From positions 50,217 through 114,216 of the forward strand of contig JAOLZO010000002.1 in NCBI GenBank assembly GCA_028343845.1: a DNA stretch of 64,000 nt. The letters are read 5' to 3'. Shown here in pieces: positions 52,701 through 60,638 of this stretch (positions are counted from its first letter, which is position 1; every line of letters begins with the position of its first letter). Origin of the DNA: Verrucomicrobiota bacterium. GTDB lineage: Bacteria > Verrucomicrobiota > Verrucomicrobiia > Opitutales > Seribacteraceae. A program made the position numbers and the translations under genes. Under the pieces are notes generated by a model. It was not told the DNA's origin, searched no databases, and worked only from the letters and a program-made list of their open reading frames with translations.

Positions 52701-53209
52701 AAAGACCCGCGGCATGGGGGGTTGCTTTGAGCGGGCAATTGCTTCAGGACCATCAAGACTTGCTTGCCAAGGTTAGGGTGGGGGTTCGTCCAACCGATTG
52801 GATGGACGCCCAGAATTACAAGGAGTTGAGCGCTGTCTTGGCCGCCTTTTACCAAGAGTTGGGCAAGAGAGATTATTTTCCTGAGTCCCGCTTTACTTTG
52901 GATTTGCTGGGAGAGTTGCAGAAAGTCGAATTTGGGTACATAGGGTACGTTGATTCTTCGGGGCAAAATAAATTTGCCGATTCGGTTCCGTCTGTATACT
53001 GGGGACTCCAAAAGGGGGCGGGCAATCAAATCAAGCTTGTTCAGGCATCTGCCCGTTCCGCTCCGAATTTTCAACCCCACAGCCCTTTGATATCAACTGA
53101 TCCACCTTTGGAAAGTATTTTGGCCCAAAGCTATTCCACTGCAAATGTGGCGAAAGGCCAATTTGGTACGGTGGCTGATATTTTGCCAATCGATTTCTCG
53201 CAAAACTGA
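49745..53209 (+). CDS. Giant helical membrane protein of the GTPase system
   Basis: Protein of 1154 residues, mostly alpha-helical. Seen: cytosolic helical region at about 1-364 with solenoid-like repeats (FKILKMILKANPDHGAARRHFGQL resembles a TPR unit) and charged coiled coil, one membrane helix at about 366-390 (FWILGVFAFVLVSAGAVVGLWW), then more than 700 residues predicted outside, helical with coiled coil at about 550-720. No enzymatic motif. The cytosolic part is probably related to the helical domain of GTPase-associated systems. GTG start at 49745, 14 bases after the GAP1 gene; the stop TGA overlaps the next ATG (TGATG at 53207-53211), so it is translationally coupled to the GYF/RDD protein. 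Confidence 0.72.
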   Translation: MNIDRLIDRIEKALREDTTTDPVYHALAKEYAKYRTQIDERLEHCVTLIRSGKDFAARELAEQPPDVLTLMEKLSFGNDGKWRSLCEEKDLYVGPNWAEEHVDLLNGLYDKEITEDSPLFREYRTAARSRDEDKTFKILKMILKANPDHGAARRHFGQLSVKIQENKINELDSLIQAGREAEFLDLMLEIDETDWVVQPKGEKWENALAVREGVERRIAKGRLEEILVELATFRNADDWKGSLSLVGEFFNLAQEHELEGELDSDDINLYNEYKEWADELAEEAKAERELEGVVSCFKNRLAEMRQSDVVGGKTLEVYLEEQNELRKFRQDFQDLGKSLSAEIMMELQKAENHVKNRILKLRGRTKRFWILGVFAFVLVSAGAVVGLWWLSGFWDARSAAEKIATDTLTPTQRWEKLSAYSASYGNYLEDVEVRKFLDQAVSNSFDEAGNNLVQESQDEFLLKTQGKALDFLKKEDVERKRAQVVAKMCDRILEQMKGDDYDTGDAQDFVGRFEKEPRVSMDEKGQPLPLDVVDYSRFADDEKHSVIFNKILKIMKEIELSKDSNERKRQSLEDLQAKIARFDKEVLIAWKKFRDTAEVDHGVLAQEKYLDGLDAESREFSGDDAIDPNDYREVRSALRELRSTWKSFSKEVESKSGSQIDTLLNEAEKIGGSVSRASVEERNELLKKMGEVLEQVTKANKSASEELRMNSTQERRLRELIEMRSQIISKIKQAGEAKASTGSANSVADYLFSLEKGLEADAYSPQETQSVRTVLSHRNKFSNDKGELRKKLFLRGPPEIWDKLEKGEISLMTEDSKDEYEQLKSILERYQMLNLWSYRLVECTPLKTARAGIYNTNRKPMMQLLSYGEVVEKKDQKNFDAEGQPIANPSVTVTQTGMFHWNGKQEGREFPSTHFNGGIKGFMLDNPQLSPESKFMRLQIDRRMDPNTRTLSRPLMEMLEVVISDQTISVLLKAYLHAEIVGMMKKRPAAWGVALSGQLLQDHQDLLAKVRVGVRPTDWMDAQNYKELSAVLAAFYQELGKRDYFPESRFTLDLLGELQKVEFGYIGYVDSSGQNKFADSVPSVYWGLQKGAGNQIKLVQASARSAPNFQPHSPLISTDPPLESILAQSYSTANVAKGQFGTVADILPIDFSQN

Positions 53210-54336
53210 TGAACTACGTTGAAAAGTATACCGTCTCGAAACGAGGTAAGGAGGAAGGTCCTTACCAAGCAGCTGAGATTATCGATCTCTTGAGAATGAA
53301 GGAGCTGAGCACCATTCATAAAGTCAAGGTCGGTGGCGACTGGATGGTTATTCCCGATTTTATAGATCTTTACGAAAAAGGAGAATTGCCCGAGCAAAAC
53401 CTTGAGAAAACCTTTGAAGACGCAGAGGAGGAAAGGAAGCAAGCCGAGGCTGAAAGCGCTGCCGAGGAAGCGGAGAAGGAACCTGAGCCCGAGCCGGAGC
53501 CTGAGCCCGAGCCGGAACCCGAACCCATTGAAGTTCCGCAACCCGGTCCTGCTGTTGAAATCCACGTTAACCGTTCGGGCACTCAGTTCGGACCATATCT
53601 TTTCAAGGAACTTAAAGAGTATCTGAAGGCCGGTAATTTGAGATTCAGCGATATGGTTTGGTTCGAAGGCGTACCCGAGTGGGTGCCTTTGTCAAGAATT
53701 CCGGGCGTTGCCGAAGGAATCGAATCGCTTGGGTCGGCGGCTCCGCCTCCGCCCAAGCCCCCCCCGACGCCTGCAGCACCGGCAGCCCCTCCTCCCGTGC
53801 AGCAGGCGGCGCCCGCTGCAGCTCCTCTTACCAAGCAACCCGAAGAGGACGAATCCGAGGACGAAGATCTTGATGAGCAGGATGAAGAAGGTGGAATCGA
53901 ATCATCCTCTTCCTCTGGTTTGGCTGCCAACGGAGCGAGAACGCTTGCCGCGGTTGTGGATAGTCTGATTCTTTTGGTCGTGCTCGGTCTCTTGATTGGA
54001 GTGGTAGGCTTGATGACCGAATTCAATACCCCGTTGACCATCGGAGCCATTGTTGGTTATTTTGTATTTGGCTGGCTTTATTATGGGCTTACCGAGTCAT
54101 CGAAGGCTGGTGGCGGTTTTGGCAAGCGAATGGCCAAGATCAAAGTGGTCAAAGTGGATGGATCCTCTCCGGGGTTTGCTGTCGTGAGCATGCGAAGCTT
54201 GCTGAAGATTTTATTCTCCCTCACCCTATTAATCCCCTTGGTTTCTCTGTTTACCCCGCGTAAGCAAGGCTTGCACGATTTGGCATGCGGAACAATCGTC
54301 GTGCCGTCTGAAAACCTGGATATTGGGGAGGAATAG
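53209..54336 (+). CDS. Double GYF_2 domain, PEPE-repeat and RDD membrane protein
   Basis: Membrane protein of 375 residues. Seen: GYF_2 domain 1 at about 2-57 (YTVSKRGKEEGPYQAAEIIDLL), acidic linker, a PEPEPEPE run at about 94-106, GYF_2 domain 2 at about 113-170 (IHVNRSGTQFGPYLFKELKEYL, GVPEWVPLSRIPG), a Pro/Ala linker, an acidic stretch, and an RDD domain at about 230-370 with the hallmark Arg/Asp (NGARTLAAVVDSLILL), GKRMAKIKVV and ALHDLACG-type GLHDLACGTIVV. GYF_2 domains commonly bind proline-rich sequences, so it may bind proline-rich partners in this operon. Coupled to the gene before it by a one-base overlap. Confidence 0.85.
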   Translation: MNYVEKYTVSKRGKEEGPYQAAEIIDLLRMKELSTIHKVKVGGDWMVIPDFIDLYEKGELPEQNLEKTFEDAEEERKQAEAESAAEEAEKEPEPEPEPEPEPEPEPIEVPQPGPAVEIHVNRSGTQFGPYLFKELKEYLKAGNLRFSDMVWFEGVPEWVPLSRIPGVAEGIESLGSAAPPPPKPPPTPAAPAAPPPVQQAAPAAAPLTKQPEEDESEDEDLDEQDEEGGIESSSSSGLAANGARTLAAVVDSLILLVVLGLLIGVVGLMTEFNTPLTIGAIVGYFVFGWLYYGLTESSKAGGGFGKRMAKIKVVKVDGSSPGFAVVSMRSLLKILFSLTLLIPLVSLFTPRKQGLHDLACGTIVVPSENLDIGEE

Positions 54337-54376
54337 GCCATGACAACGATCACAAACGTAAGGAAAGGATAACGAT

Positions 54377-55351
54377 ATGGACGGAGGAGTAGGATTCGAC
54401 GAACCGGAGTTGAGCTGGTCGACGCAAGACATCGAGCAGAAAATCGGATTTAGTGGCGGAAGGTATACTGACACCAACGCTTTTTTTACCTTTTTGGTAG
54501 GAGTGATCATGGCGGCCTTGTTCTTTTTGATTCTCGAATTCGTCATAGGCGATTCGGGGACTGCGGCCGAATGGAACGAAGCCAATAAGGAATTGGTAGC
54601 CTTGCCGGACGGAACGCAGGAGGAGCAGGTCAAAGCCATCCCGATCCACAAGCAATTTGCCGACAAGTTCATCAATAGAGGACTGGGTGGATATCTTATG
54701 GGCGCCGGCATTACCTTGCTTTTTTTCTGGGCGGTCACAATTCTCGTCATCAAGGGAAGAAAGGTTAGTTTTCAAAGAAAAATCCTTTCCCTGAACCTGA
54801 TACCCCAAGATCCCAACTTTTTTCTTAACAATGCAACAGCCCGCGATGCGCTTCTCCGGATTCGTGGTCAGGTTGACGACCCCAAGCATTTCCTGCTTCT
54901 CAACCGGATAGACGTTGCGCTTTCCAACCTCCAGAACATTGGGGAAATTAGTGAAGTGGCGAGTTTGACCAATGCTCAGGCCTCGATTGACGAGGATCAG
55001 GTTTCTGCCAGTTACAGCCTGATCAACGGTTTTAACTGGGCGATTCCGGTGCTTGGGTTTATCGGTACGGTTCTTGGGTTGGGGGCGGCGATTGGAGAGT
55101 TCGGCGTCACCATTCAGCTTGCGGATGACGTTGACAAGTTGAAGAACTCGCTTACCGACGTCACGGGGGGATTGTCCACGGCCTTTGACACCACCTTGCT
55201 TGGCCTTGTTGCTTCGATTGTGGTTCAGATGCTGATGACCTTCCGCAAGCGGCAGGAGTTTCTGCTCTTGGACGAGTGCAATGAATATTGCCAAACTTAT
55301 GTCTTGGCAAAACTTAAGCTCGAAAAAAGCGGACGTGGCAGGGGTGGCTGA
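54377..55351 (+). CDS. MotA/TolQ/ExbB-type proton-channel protein
   Basis: Inner-membrane protein of 324 residues that would form the pore of a proton-driven motor. Seen: membrane helices at about 34-56 and 104-124, a cytosolic loop with RKILSLNLIPQDP, then the family's paired helices WAIPVLGFIGTVLGLGAAIGEF (about 214-235) and LSTAFDTTLLGLVASIVVQML (about 259-282) with the conserved Thr and Gly. It is followed by two Asp-bearing TolR/ExbD/MotB-like genes, as required for a working channel. ATG 54377 follows AAGGAAAGG by about 8 bases. It lies in the GTPase system operon. Confidence 0.92.
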   Translation: MDGGVGFDEPELSWSTQDIEQKIGFSGGRYTDTNAFFTFLVGVIMAALFFLILEFVIGDSGTAAEWNEANKELVALPDGTQEEQVKAIPIHKQFADKFINRGLGGYLMGAGITLLFFWAVTILVIKGRKVSFQRKILSLNLIPQDPNFFLNNATARDALLRIRGQVDDPKHFLLLNRIDVALSNLQNIGEISEVASLTNAQASIDEDQVSASYSLINGFNWAIPVLGFIGTVLGLGAAIGEFGVTIQLADDVDKLKNSLTDVTGGLSTAFDTTLLGLVASIVVQMLMTFRKRQEFLLLDECNEYCQTYVLAKLKLEKSGRGRGG

Positions 55352-55511
55352 CCATAAAGCTCAATCCGCTTGATCCTTTTAAACTAAATAAACACATAAG
55401 TATTTGTTGTGAATTTATTCAGGTCAGTTTAGGGTAAGGTTGGTATGATCGAAACTCCAATGAAGGCAAAATGGGCTGTGGTCCGAGAACTTATTTCCCC
55501 GATTTTTTTAT

Positions 55512-56558
55512 ATGGGCAGAAGTAGCCGGAACAGTGAAGAGAAGGTAAGTTTCTTTGCCTTTCAGGACATCATTACCGCAGTTATTGGCATTCTTGTCCT
55601 GATCGCCCTGATCCTTGCTTTGCAAATTAATCCGAAACGGGAAAAAGAAGGGGAAAGTCCGGGGAACAATACGGCTCCTGTTGAATTGATCGAAGGCCAA
55701 CACGAGGGTGGGGGAAATGCAACGATTGTCGTTAACAGCGAATTCAATGCAACCGAGGTGATCGAGGAAATAGCCAAAATACATCAGGAAATCTCGGACG
55801 AAAACCGCTCCTTTCTTGTCAAGCGAGACGAAAAGAACAGTGAAATCGAGGAACTGGCCAAGGAACTCAAGCGGATCAATCTTGAAGTGCAGATTTTCAA
55901 GAAGAAGCTTGGGATTACCGACAGCAACGAGAGCGAGGATATGAACAAAGCTTTGAAGTCTTTGGAACTGACCATTGATTTAGCAAAGGTTCAGCAAAAG
56001 GAGTTGGATGAGAAGAAGAAAGGCTTGGAAGACGAAATCAACGCACGTATTCTTAGAGCCGTTTCGGATATGAGCGAGTTGGAAATCCAGCAGCTTGATA
56101 CCCAGTTGAACACTCAGATCGAACAACTGTCCAATCAGATTGAAAATGAAGTCAGGGTCATTCCGAAGGAAACCAAGATTGGTAAAAACCCCATCCTCGT
56201 CATCCTCAGTGCCACCCAATTTACAATCGGGGTTTTTAATGGTGAACAACGTACAATCCAGGTCACTCCGGCTACCTATTACCGGCAGTTGGGAGGAGCC
56301 TTGACCACTTACGACCCGAAACAGAATTTTTTCGTCTACTTTTTCCGCCCCTCCGCTTGCGAAACGGTGGTGTCGAATGTTCCGGGCCGCAATGGGGCGA
56401 TCGAGATGAACCTCTTTCATTTACTTTGTTCGGCCAAAGTGAACCTTAACAGCCGTTTGGGATTCCGCTTTGGTTTCGAGCCGATTCATGAGGAAGCCGC
56501 TGTGCTTTTTACCAACAAGAACCCCGATATTTTCGAGGATCTTTTCTCGGCTCCATGA
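55512..56558 (+). CDS. TolR/ExbD/MotB-like coiled-coil protein 1
   Basis: Protein of 348 residues with a short cytosolic N-terminus, then a membrane helix at about 14-38 bearing Asp19 (FFAFQDIITAVIGILVLIALILAL), the position of the proton-binding acid in ExbD/TolR/MotB, then Pro/Glu-rich linker, a long coiled coil (about 80-205) and a C-terminal globular domain from about 215 (KNPILVILSATQFTIGVFNG, FFVYFFRPSACETVVSNVPGRNGA). Start ATG 55512; the 160-base gap after the channel gene holds no ORF, only AT-rich DNA. It is expected to pair with the channel protein and carry its movement into the periplasm. Confidence 0.8.
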   Translation: MGRSSRNSEEKVSFFAFQDIITAVIGILVLIALILALQINPKREKEGESPGNNTAPVELIEGQHEGGGNATIVVNSEFNATEVIEEIAKIHQEISDENRSFLVKRDEKNSEIEELAKELKRINLEVQIFKKKLGITDSNESEDMNKALKSLELTIDLAKVQQKELDEKKKGLEDEINARILRAVSDMSELEIQQLDTQLNTQIEQLSNQIENEVRVIPKETKIGKNPILVILSATQFTIGVFNGEQRTIQVTPATYYRQLGGALTTYDPKQNFFVYFFRPSACETVVSNVPGRNGAIEMNLFHLLCSAKVNLNSRLGFRFGFEPIHEEAAVLFTNKNPDIFEDLFSAP

Positions 56559-56573
56559 TCAATCTTGTACGTT

Positions 56574-57488
56574 ATGGCTAGGGAAGAAGAAGAAGGCGGA
56601 AGCTTGGATATGTTGCTCGATACCTTGTGCAACACTTTTGGTGGTATTATTCTAATCGCCCTGTTGCTAGCCCTGAGCGTGAACAAGAAGAGCGTGGAAC
56701 TTTACGACAAATTGGTAAAGACGGATGATAACCAATCCGAATTGATCAAGGAGAGGGAGCAACTCAAGAATTCTTTGCTTGATCTCAAGGACGATCACGT
56801 CGATGTGCTCGAAGACCTCGAGGATGAAGCGGACCGATTCAGGGAGGAAATCGAGGAGCTCAAGGATCTGATGGACGATTTGAATAGCGATGCGTCCGCA
56901 GTCGAGGAATTGGCAAGGAGGGAGAAAGAGAAAGTGGAGAACCTCAAGGAGCAGGAAAAAATGGAGGAGGAAGAGAGGCTAAGCCTTGAGGAGGAGGTGT
57001 CCCGGTTGGAGACCATCTTGGAGCATCAGGAACTCTCGCAGGAATTGAAGAAAAAGCCTTACCGCAAGGTCAGTTTGCCCCAGCAAAAGGATACCACGAA
57101 AAACCCCCTGCCCGTAATCGTTGCTCATGGGAAAATGTATCCATTGGCAAAGTTCGGAATTGGGAAAACCGAGAAGAATGAAGCCGGTTTGACCTGGAAC
57201 ACTGCTCCTGACAATCAGTTTCGCATCGAGGTCGATCCCGCATTAGGCATTGATCCAATGAACGATCAGTTGCTTGATGCCTTTCTGTCCTCGGTCCGGG
57301 ATGCCCCTAAGAAGGTCCGGAAGGACTTTTTCCTTAACCTGTGGGTCTTCTCCGATTCGGATAGTTTTGGGGTGTTCAACAAGATCCGGGACGAGGCGGT
57401 GTTGCGAGACTTGGACTACAACTGGCTTCCTATTTCCGAACTCCCCGTCATGATCAAGGCAGACAACGTTCCGTGGAAAATCCAGTGA
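56574..57488 (+). CDS. TolR/ExbD/MotB-like coiled-coil protein 2
   Basis: Protein of 304 residues, a distant relative of the previous one. Seen: acidic start (MAREEEEGG), a membrane helix at about 11-36 with two Asp (DMLLDTLCNTFGGIILIALLLAL, D12 and D16; Asp16 in the family DxxxNxFGG pattern), a long coiled coil at about 45-155 with strong Glu/Lys heptads, and a C-terminal domain of about 130 residues (NPLPVIVAHGKMYPLAKFG, FFLNLWVFSDSDSFGVFNKIRDEAV). ATG 56574 is preferred over TTG 56565. Two different Asp-helix partners for one channel suggest an asymmetric or hetero-dimeric motor shaft. Ends at a terminator-like hairpin. Confidence 0.8.
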   Translation: MAREEEEGGSLDMLLDTLCNTFGGIILIALLLALSVNKKSVELYDKLVKTDDNQSELIKEREQLKNSLLDLKDDHVDVLEDLEDEADRFREEIEELKDLMDDLNSDASAVEELARREKEKVENLKEQEKMEEEERLSLEEEVSRLETILEHQELSQELKKKPYRKVSLPQQKDTTKNPLPVIVAHGKMYPLAKFGIGKTEKNEAGLTWNTAPDNQFRIEVDPALGIDPMNDQLLDAFLSSVRDAPKKVRKDFFLNLWVFSDSDSFGVFNKIRDEAVLRDLDYNWLPISELPVMIKADNVPWKIQ

Positions 57489-57520
57489 AATCTTCGAGCT
57501 TCTGGAGTTTTTTTATTTTT
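57481..57520 (+). terminator. Probable terminator of the GTPase operon
   Basis: TCCA...GAA at 57481-57489 can pair with TTC-TGGA at 57500-57506 across the stop codon region, followed by a T-rich tract (TTTTTTTATTTTTT) at 57508-57521. The stem is moderate, so termination may be partial. Confidence 0.5.
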
Positions 57521-57525
57521 TCTTG

Positions 57526-57560
57526 TCCAAATTTAAAGACTAGCGGCAGATCTATTGTAA
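57526..57560 (+). promoter_or_regulatory. Conserved 35-base element, copy 2 (between GTPase operon and vWA operon)
   Basis: Gap-free match (30 of 35) to 42474-42508. It directly follows the terminator-like hairpin, so it is well placed to start a new transcript. The leader to the next gene is about 220 bases; it contains an ATG at 57567 opening a 23-codon frame (ends 57638) of unknown meaning. The rest of 57640-57781 shows AT-rich sequence with no other clear signal. Confidence 0.5.
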
Positions 57561-57781
57561 ATGAGTTATGAATCCCACGAGCCCCGTTCACGAAGCTTTG
57601 CTTTCTCGCGATCAGCATGACCATGGAATTTATTTCTAATAAACTTTCTTTTTGTGCGTCTGACCGATATGAAAACTTGCGAAAAAGCAGTGCAACAAAC
57701 TGCCGTTTGGTAAAACGCAGTTATACTAAAAACCTATAGATTTACCTTGTTTAAAAGTAACATTTGGATTTAATTACGAAC

Positions 57782-58030
57782 ATGACAAAAGAGCTATTAA
57801 TTTCCTTTTCATTTGGAGCCGCCATACTGGTGGCTCTGGTGTGGGGCATTGCTGACAATGGCATTCTCTCCAATCCATTTTTTCTATTGGTTGGTCTGGT
57901 CTGCGTAGTTGGGCAGATAGTCATGGCGCATTTGGCATTCAATCAATACAAGAACCTTTCCACTCAAACACCTAACGAAGGACAAGAAAATGACCGAGAA
58001 GAACGATCAGAAGATGGATTCGACGACTGA
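57782..58030 (+). CDS. Small two-helix membrane protein
   Basis: Protein of 82 residues from ATG 57782: two membrane helices at about 5-24 (LLISFSFGAAILVALVWGI) and 33-55 (FFLLVGLVCVVGQIVMAHLAF), short acidic cytosolic tail. No family recognised. Its 3' end overlaps the start of the vWA protein gene at 57990 by 41 bases in another frame, which suggests co-translation. Small membrane proteins of this kind often assist a larger partner encoded next to them. Confidence 0.65.
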   Translation: MTKELLISFSFGAAILVALVWGIADNGILSNPFFLLVGLVCVVGQIVMAHLAFNQYKNLSTQTPNEGQENDREERSEDGFDD

Positions 58031-60560
58031 AGAGGAAGAAGAAAACCTCTTGGAGTCGGAAGAACAAGAAACTCAGCTTGATCCCAAGCATCGCACGCCG
58101 GCTCTCGCCAACTTGATTGCGGGATACGCCTTGGCACTTGGCTTTGGCATACTCTTGGCAATGGGTATGGGGGAGCAAGCTACCGATGAGATTGTGGACG
58201 AGGGAGTCGTTACCGAAGGCGAAACCATGGCGGCCGCTAACGCTGCTCCAGACGAAGGCGAAATCATTTCTCTTGTCGGCGGTGCGAACATCCCTTGGCC
58301 TCAGGGTCAAGTTTGGGACGAGCCTGGTTACACCGCCGATATCGAAGGTGAGGACTACACCTCCTTTGTCGAGGTCGCCAACTTTGTGGACGTAAACGTT
58401 CCCGGTCTTCATCAGATTACCTACACCGTTAAGGACAAGGATACTGGAGATGTTCGCGAATCGCTGACCCGTTTTGTAACCGTTAACCCATCCGGGTTTG
58501 TCGCCGACCCCGTCGTATACAATGATCATCTTACGGGCACGGTCTTGGCAGACGATCCGATTAATGCCGTTGTGGGTGGTCGCGATAGCGTTTACATCGA
58601 CAATGACGACAGACATCTTCGTCTCGCAGGTACTGACCTTGGTCATGGACGCGTTGAAGGTGGAGTCGGCGGTGGAGGTCATGGAGGTCATGGCGGTCGT
58701 GGAGGTCGCGTTGACGATGGTGTTGACGCCGTTTCCCTTGAAGGTCGTCTTCGCGACTTGGATGAGGACTTGGTTGTAATCGAGGATAACGAACGCGATT
58801 TGATTGCCCGGATCGACCGCAAGGACATTGGTCTCGAGAATGGTGGAAACGATCGTGTCAACATGGACAACTTCGTGCCGACTGGTCGCCGTGCAAACGA
58901 TGACGATGAGCTTGGTGAAGTCGGAAATTTCGGTGAAGACGGCGATGGCTTTGGTAAGGGCACGCTTCCCGGAGTAGGTAAGGGTTCTGAAGTTTATGCG
59001 TACAACTTCCCCTCTCAGGGTGTTGGAGCCGGAGTTGGAAATCCGGCCGTTGGAGCTGCAGCCGGCTTTGCCGGTCTCGGAGCTGGTATCGGTCAGGCTG
59101 TACTTGACGGTCAAGCTGTTCCCGCTTTGGGCGGAATTGGAACCTATGCTCCTGCCGCTCCATCCAAACCTGCCGGTCCGGACGCAGACAAGGACGGTAT
59201 CCCCGATGCCATGGAGGCTGCTTTCAAGACCAACCCGAGTTCGAATGACACGGACAAGGACGGCGTATCCGATGCGGACGAAATCAAGGGTATGTCCAAT
59301 CCGCGTGATCCTGGCAGCAAGCCGGGAACACCTGCCCCGGGTGGCGATGCCGATTCTGACGGAGTGCCTGAATCCCTGGAAGCTCTTTACGGTCTTAATC
59401 CAGGAAATTCCGATACCGATGGTGACGGGTTTTCCGATGGAGAAGAATTGGCTGCAATGACCAATCCGAAAAGTCCTGCCAGTAACCCAGGAGAAGCTGG
59501 TGGTCCTGCATTGGCCGTAGCTCCCGGAGTTGCAGGTGGTGTAGCAGGCTTGGTATCCGGAGCCGGAGCAGGTTCCGCCGCCGGTTTGGTTTCCGGTCGT
59601 GTTTCCCACCCTCTCGGTTTGGGTGTAAAATGCGAAGGTTGTGGAGACAAGGGATGCGGAGAGTGCGGACCTGGTGGTCACGGTGGTCATGGGGGACATG
59701 GCGAGCACAAGGAGTGGAACTTCGATCATCTGCCCAAGGACGGTAACCTTTACATCATGATGCATGTCGATGGCAGCGGATCGATCCTCAACACCCGCAA
59801 GTCACTTGAAGTGATGAAGGACACCCTTCTTAAGGAAGCTCTGCTTCCATACTACAAGAATGACGAGAGCCTCTATAACAAGAGAGTTTCGGTAGTTGAT
59901 GGAGAAGGCGAGCGCACGCTCAAGTTCTTTGCTCAGGCCGCGAAGAAGGAAAACGTTCTCGCTCTTGTTTTCCAAGACGAAGCTGCGCCCGATTACCATC
60001 TGCCCAACTTTAACAAGAAGCCCGAAGACTTTTACATGGACGACTTGAAAAAGTTGCGTGGCAACCTCAACGGATACGGAGGTCTTTATCGAGGCATCAT
60101 GTTTCAGGTCGACCGGGGCAAGACCTTCGCCAAGTCATTCAAAGAATTCGTAGAGAATGCTTGGCAGGGAGATGGTTACCTCAACGGAGCCGGAGAAAAC
60201 CTTAAGCGCTACTACTGGCGTGACAACACCAATCACATTCGTAACCGCAATGGAATCGTATTTAGTGACGAATACCATGTTCAGGACGAGGGAGATCCTG
60301 CTTACTACATGAACCTTATCATGGAAGCATCCCGTAAAGTCGGTTTGGACTTGGGCAAATATGGCGGAGCAGAGGAAGATGCCCGATACAATCCAAAGGT
60401 TAGTGAAGGTTCTTCTTCAAGTGCTTCCTCCCTCAACGCGATGTGTCCTATCAAAACGGATCGTAAGGCTAATCCTTCAATAACCGCAACGAACTCCAGA
60501 GGGCAAACGGTAGCTTTTTGTTGCAAGGGTTGTAAGAGCAAATTTGCCGCGGCCGATTGA
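57990..60560 (+). CDS. Membrane-anchored vWA protein with Ig-like, thrombospondin-repeat and YHS-like parts
   Basis: 856-residue protein with many modules. Seen: acidic cytosolic tail, one membrane helix at about 37-60 (ALANLIAGYALALGFGILLAMGMG), an Ig-like DUF5011-type domain at about 95-170 (VWDEPGYTADI, HQITYTVKDKDTGD), a Gly/His repeat (GGHGGHGGRGGR), an acidic region, thrombospondin type 3 calcium repeats at about 395-490 (DADKDGIPDAME, DTDKDGVSDADE, DADSDGVPESLE, DTDGDGFSDGEE), a Gly/Ala stretch, a Cys/His cluster (CEGCGDKGCGECG, GGHGGHGGHGEH), a domain with MIDAS motif DGSGS at 594-598 (vWA-like) and a C-terminal YHS/TRASH-like metal motif with Cys at 819, 844, 845 and 848. It probably acts at the cell surface and binds calcium and a heavy metal. 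Confidence 0.75.
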   Translation: MTEKNDQKMDSTTEEEEENLLESEEQETQLDPKHRTPALANLIAGYALALGFGILLAMGMGEQATDEIVDEGVVTEGETMAAANAAPDEGEIISLVGGANIPWPQGQVWDEPGYTADIEGEDYTSFVEVANFVDVNVPGLHQITYTVKDKDTGDVRESLTRFVTVNPSGFVADPVVYNDHLTGTVLADDPINAVVGGRDSVYIDNDDRHLRLAGTDLGHGRVEGGVGGGGHGGHGGRGGRVDDGVDAVSLEGRLRDLDEDLVVIEDNERDLIARIDRKDIGLENGGNDRVNMDNFVPTGRRANDDDELGEVGNFGEDGDGFGKGTLPGVGKGSEVYAYNFPSQGVGAGVGNPAVGAAAGFAGLGAGIGQAVLDGQAVPALGGIGTYAPAAPSKPAGPDADKDGIPDAMEAAFKTNPSSNDTDKDGVSDADEIKGMSNPRDPGSKPGTPAPGGDADSDGVPESLEALYGLNPGNSDTDGDGFSDGEELAAMTNPKSPASNPGEAGGPALAVAPGVAGGVAGLVSGAGAGSAAGLVSGRVSHPLGLGVKCEGCGDKGCGECGPGGHGGHGGHGEHKEWNFDHLPKDGNLYIMMHVDGSGSILNTRKSLEVMKDTLLKEALLPYYKNDESLYNKRVSVVDGEGERTLKFFAQAAKKENVLALVFQDEAAPDYHLPNFNKKPEDFYMDDLKKLRGNLNGYGGLYRGIMFQVDRGKTFAKSFKEFVENAWQGDGYLNGAGENLKRYYWRDNTNHIRNRNGIVFSDEYHVQDEGDPAYYMNLIMEASRKVGLDLGKYGGAEEDARYNPKVSEGSSSSASSLNAMCPIKTDRKANPSITATNSRGQTVAFCCKGCKSKFAAAD

Positions 60561-60580
60561 TCTTATTATCCGATGGCACG

Positions 60581-60608
60581 TCCCTTTTCCTTCCGTTATG
60601 AAAAGGGA
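60581..60608 (+). terminator. Hairpin between vWA and toroid genes
   Basis: TCCCTTTTC and GAAAAGGGA form a perfect nine-pair stem with a ten-base loop, 20 bases after the vWA stop; an AATTTTAAAA stretch follows. It may partially terminate or protect the upstream mRNA. Confidence 0.45.
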
Positions 60609-60638
60609 ACGGAATTTTAAAAACAGGGAGAGCGCGGG

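Noticed and set aside
57972..59765. 597-residue minus-strand frame opposite the vWA protein
   Set aside because: It is rich in Thr, Ser and Gly as expected from the antisense of Gly/Asp-rich codons, has no promoter or start context, and the plus-strand frame has clear membrane and calcium-binding motifs.
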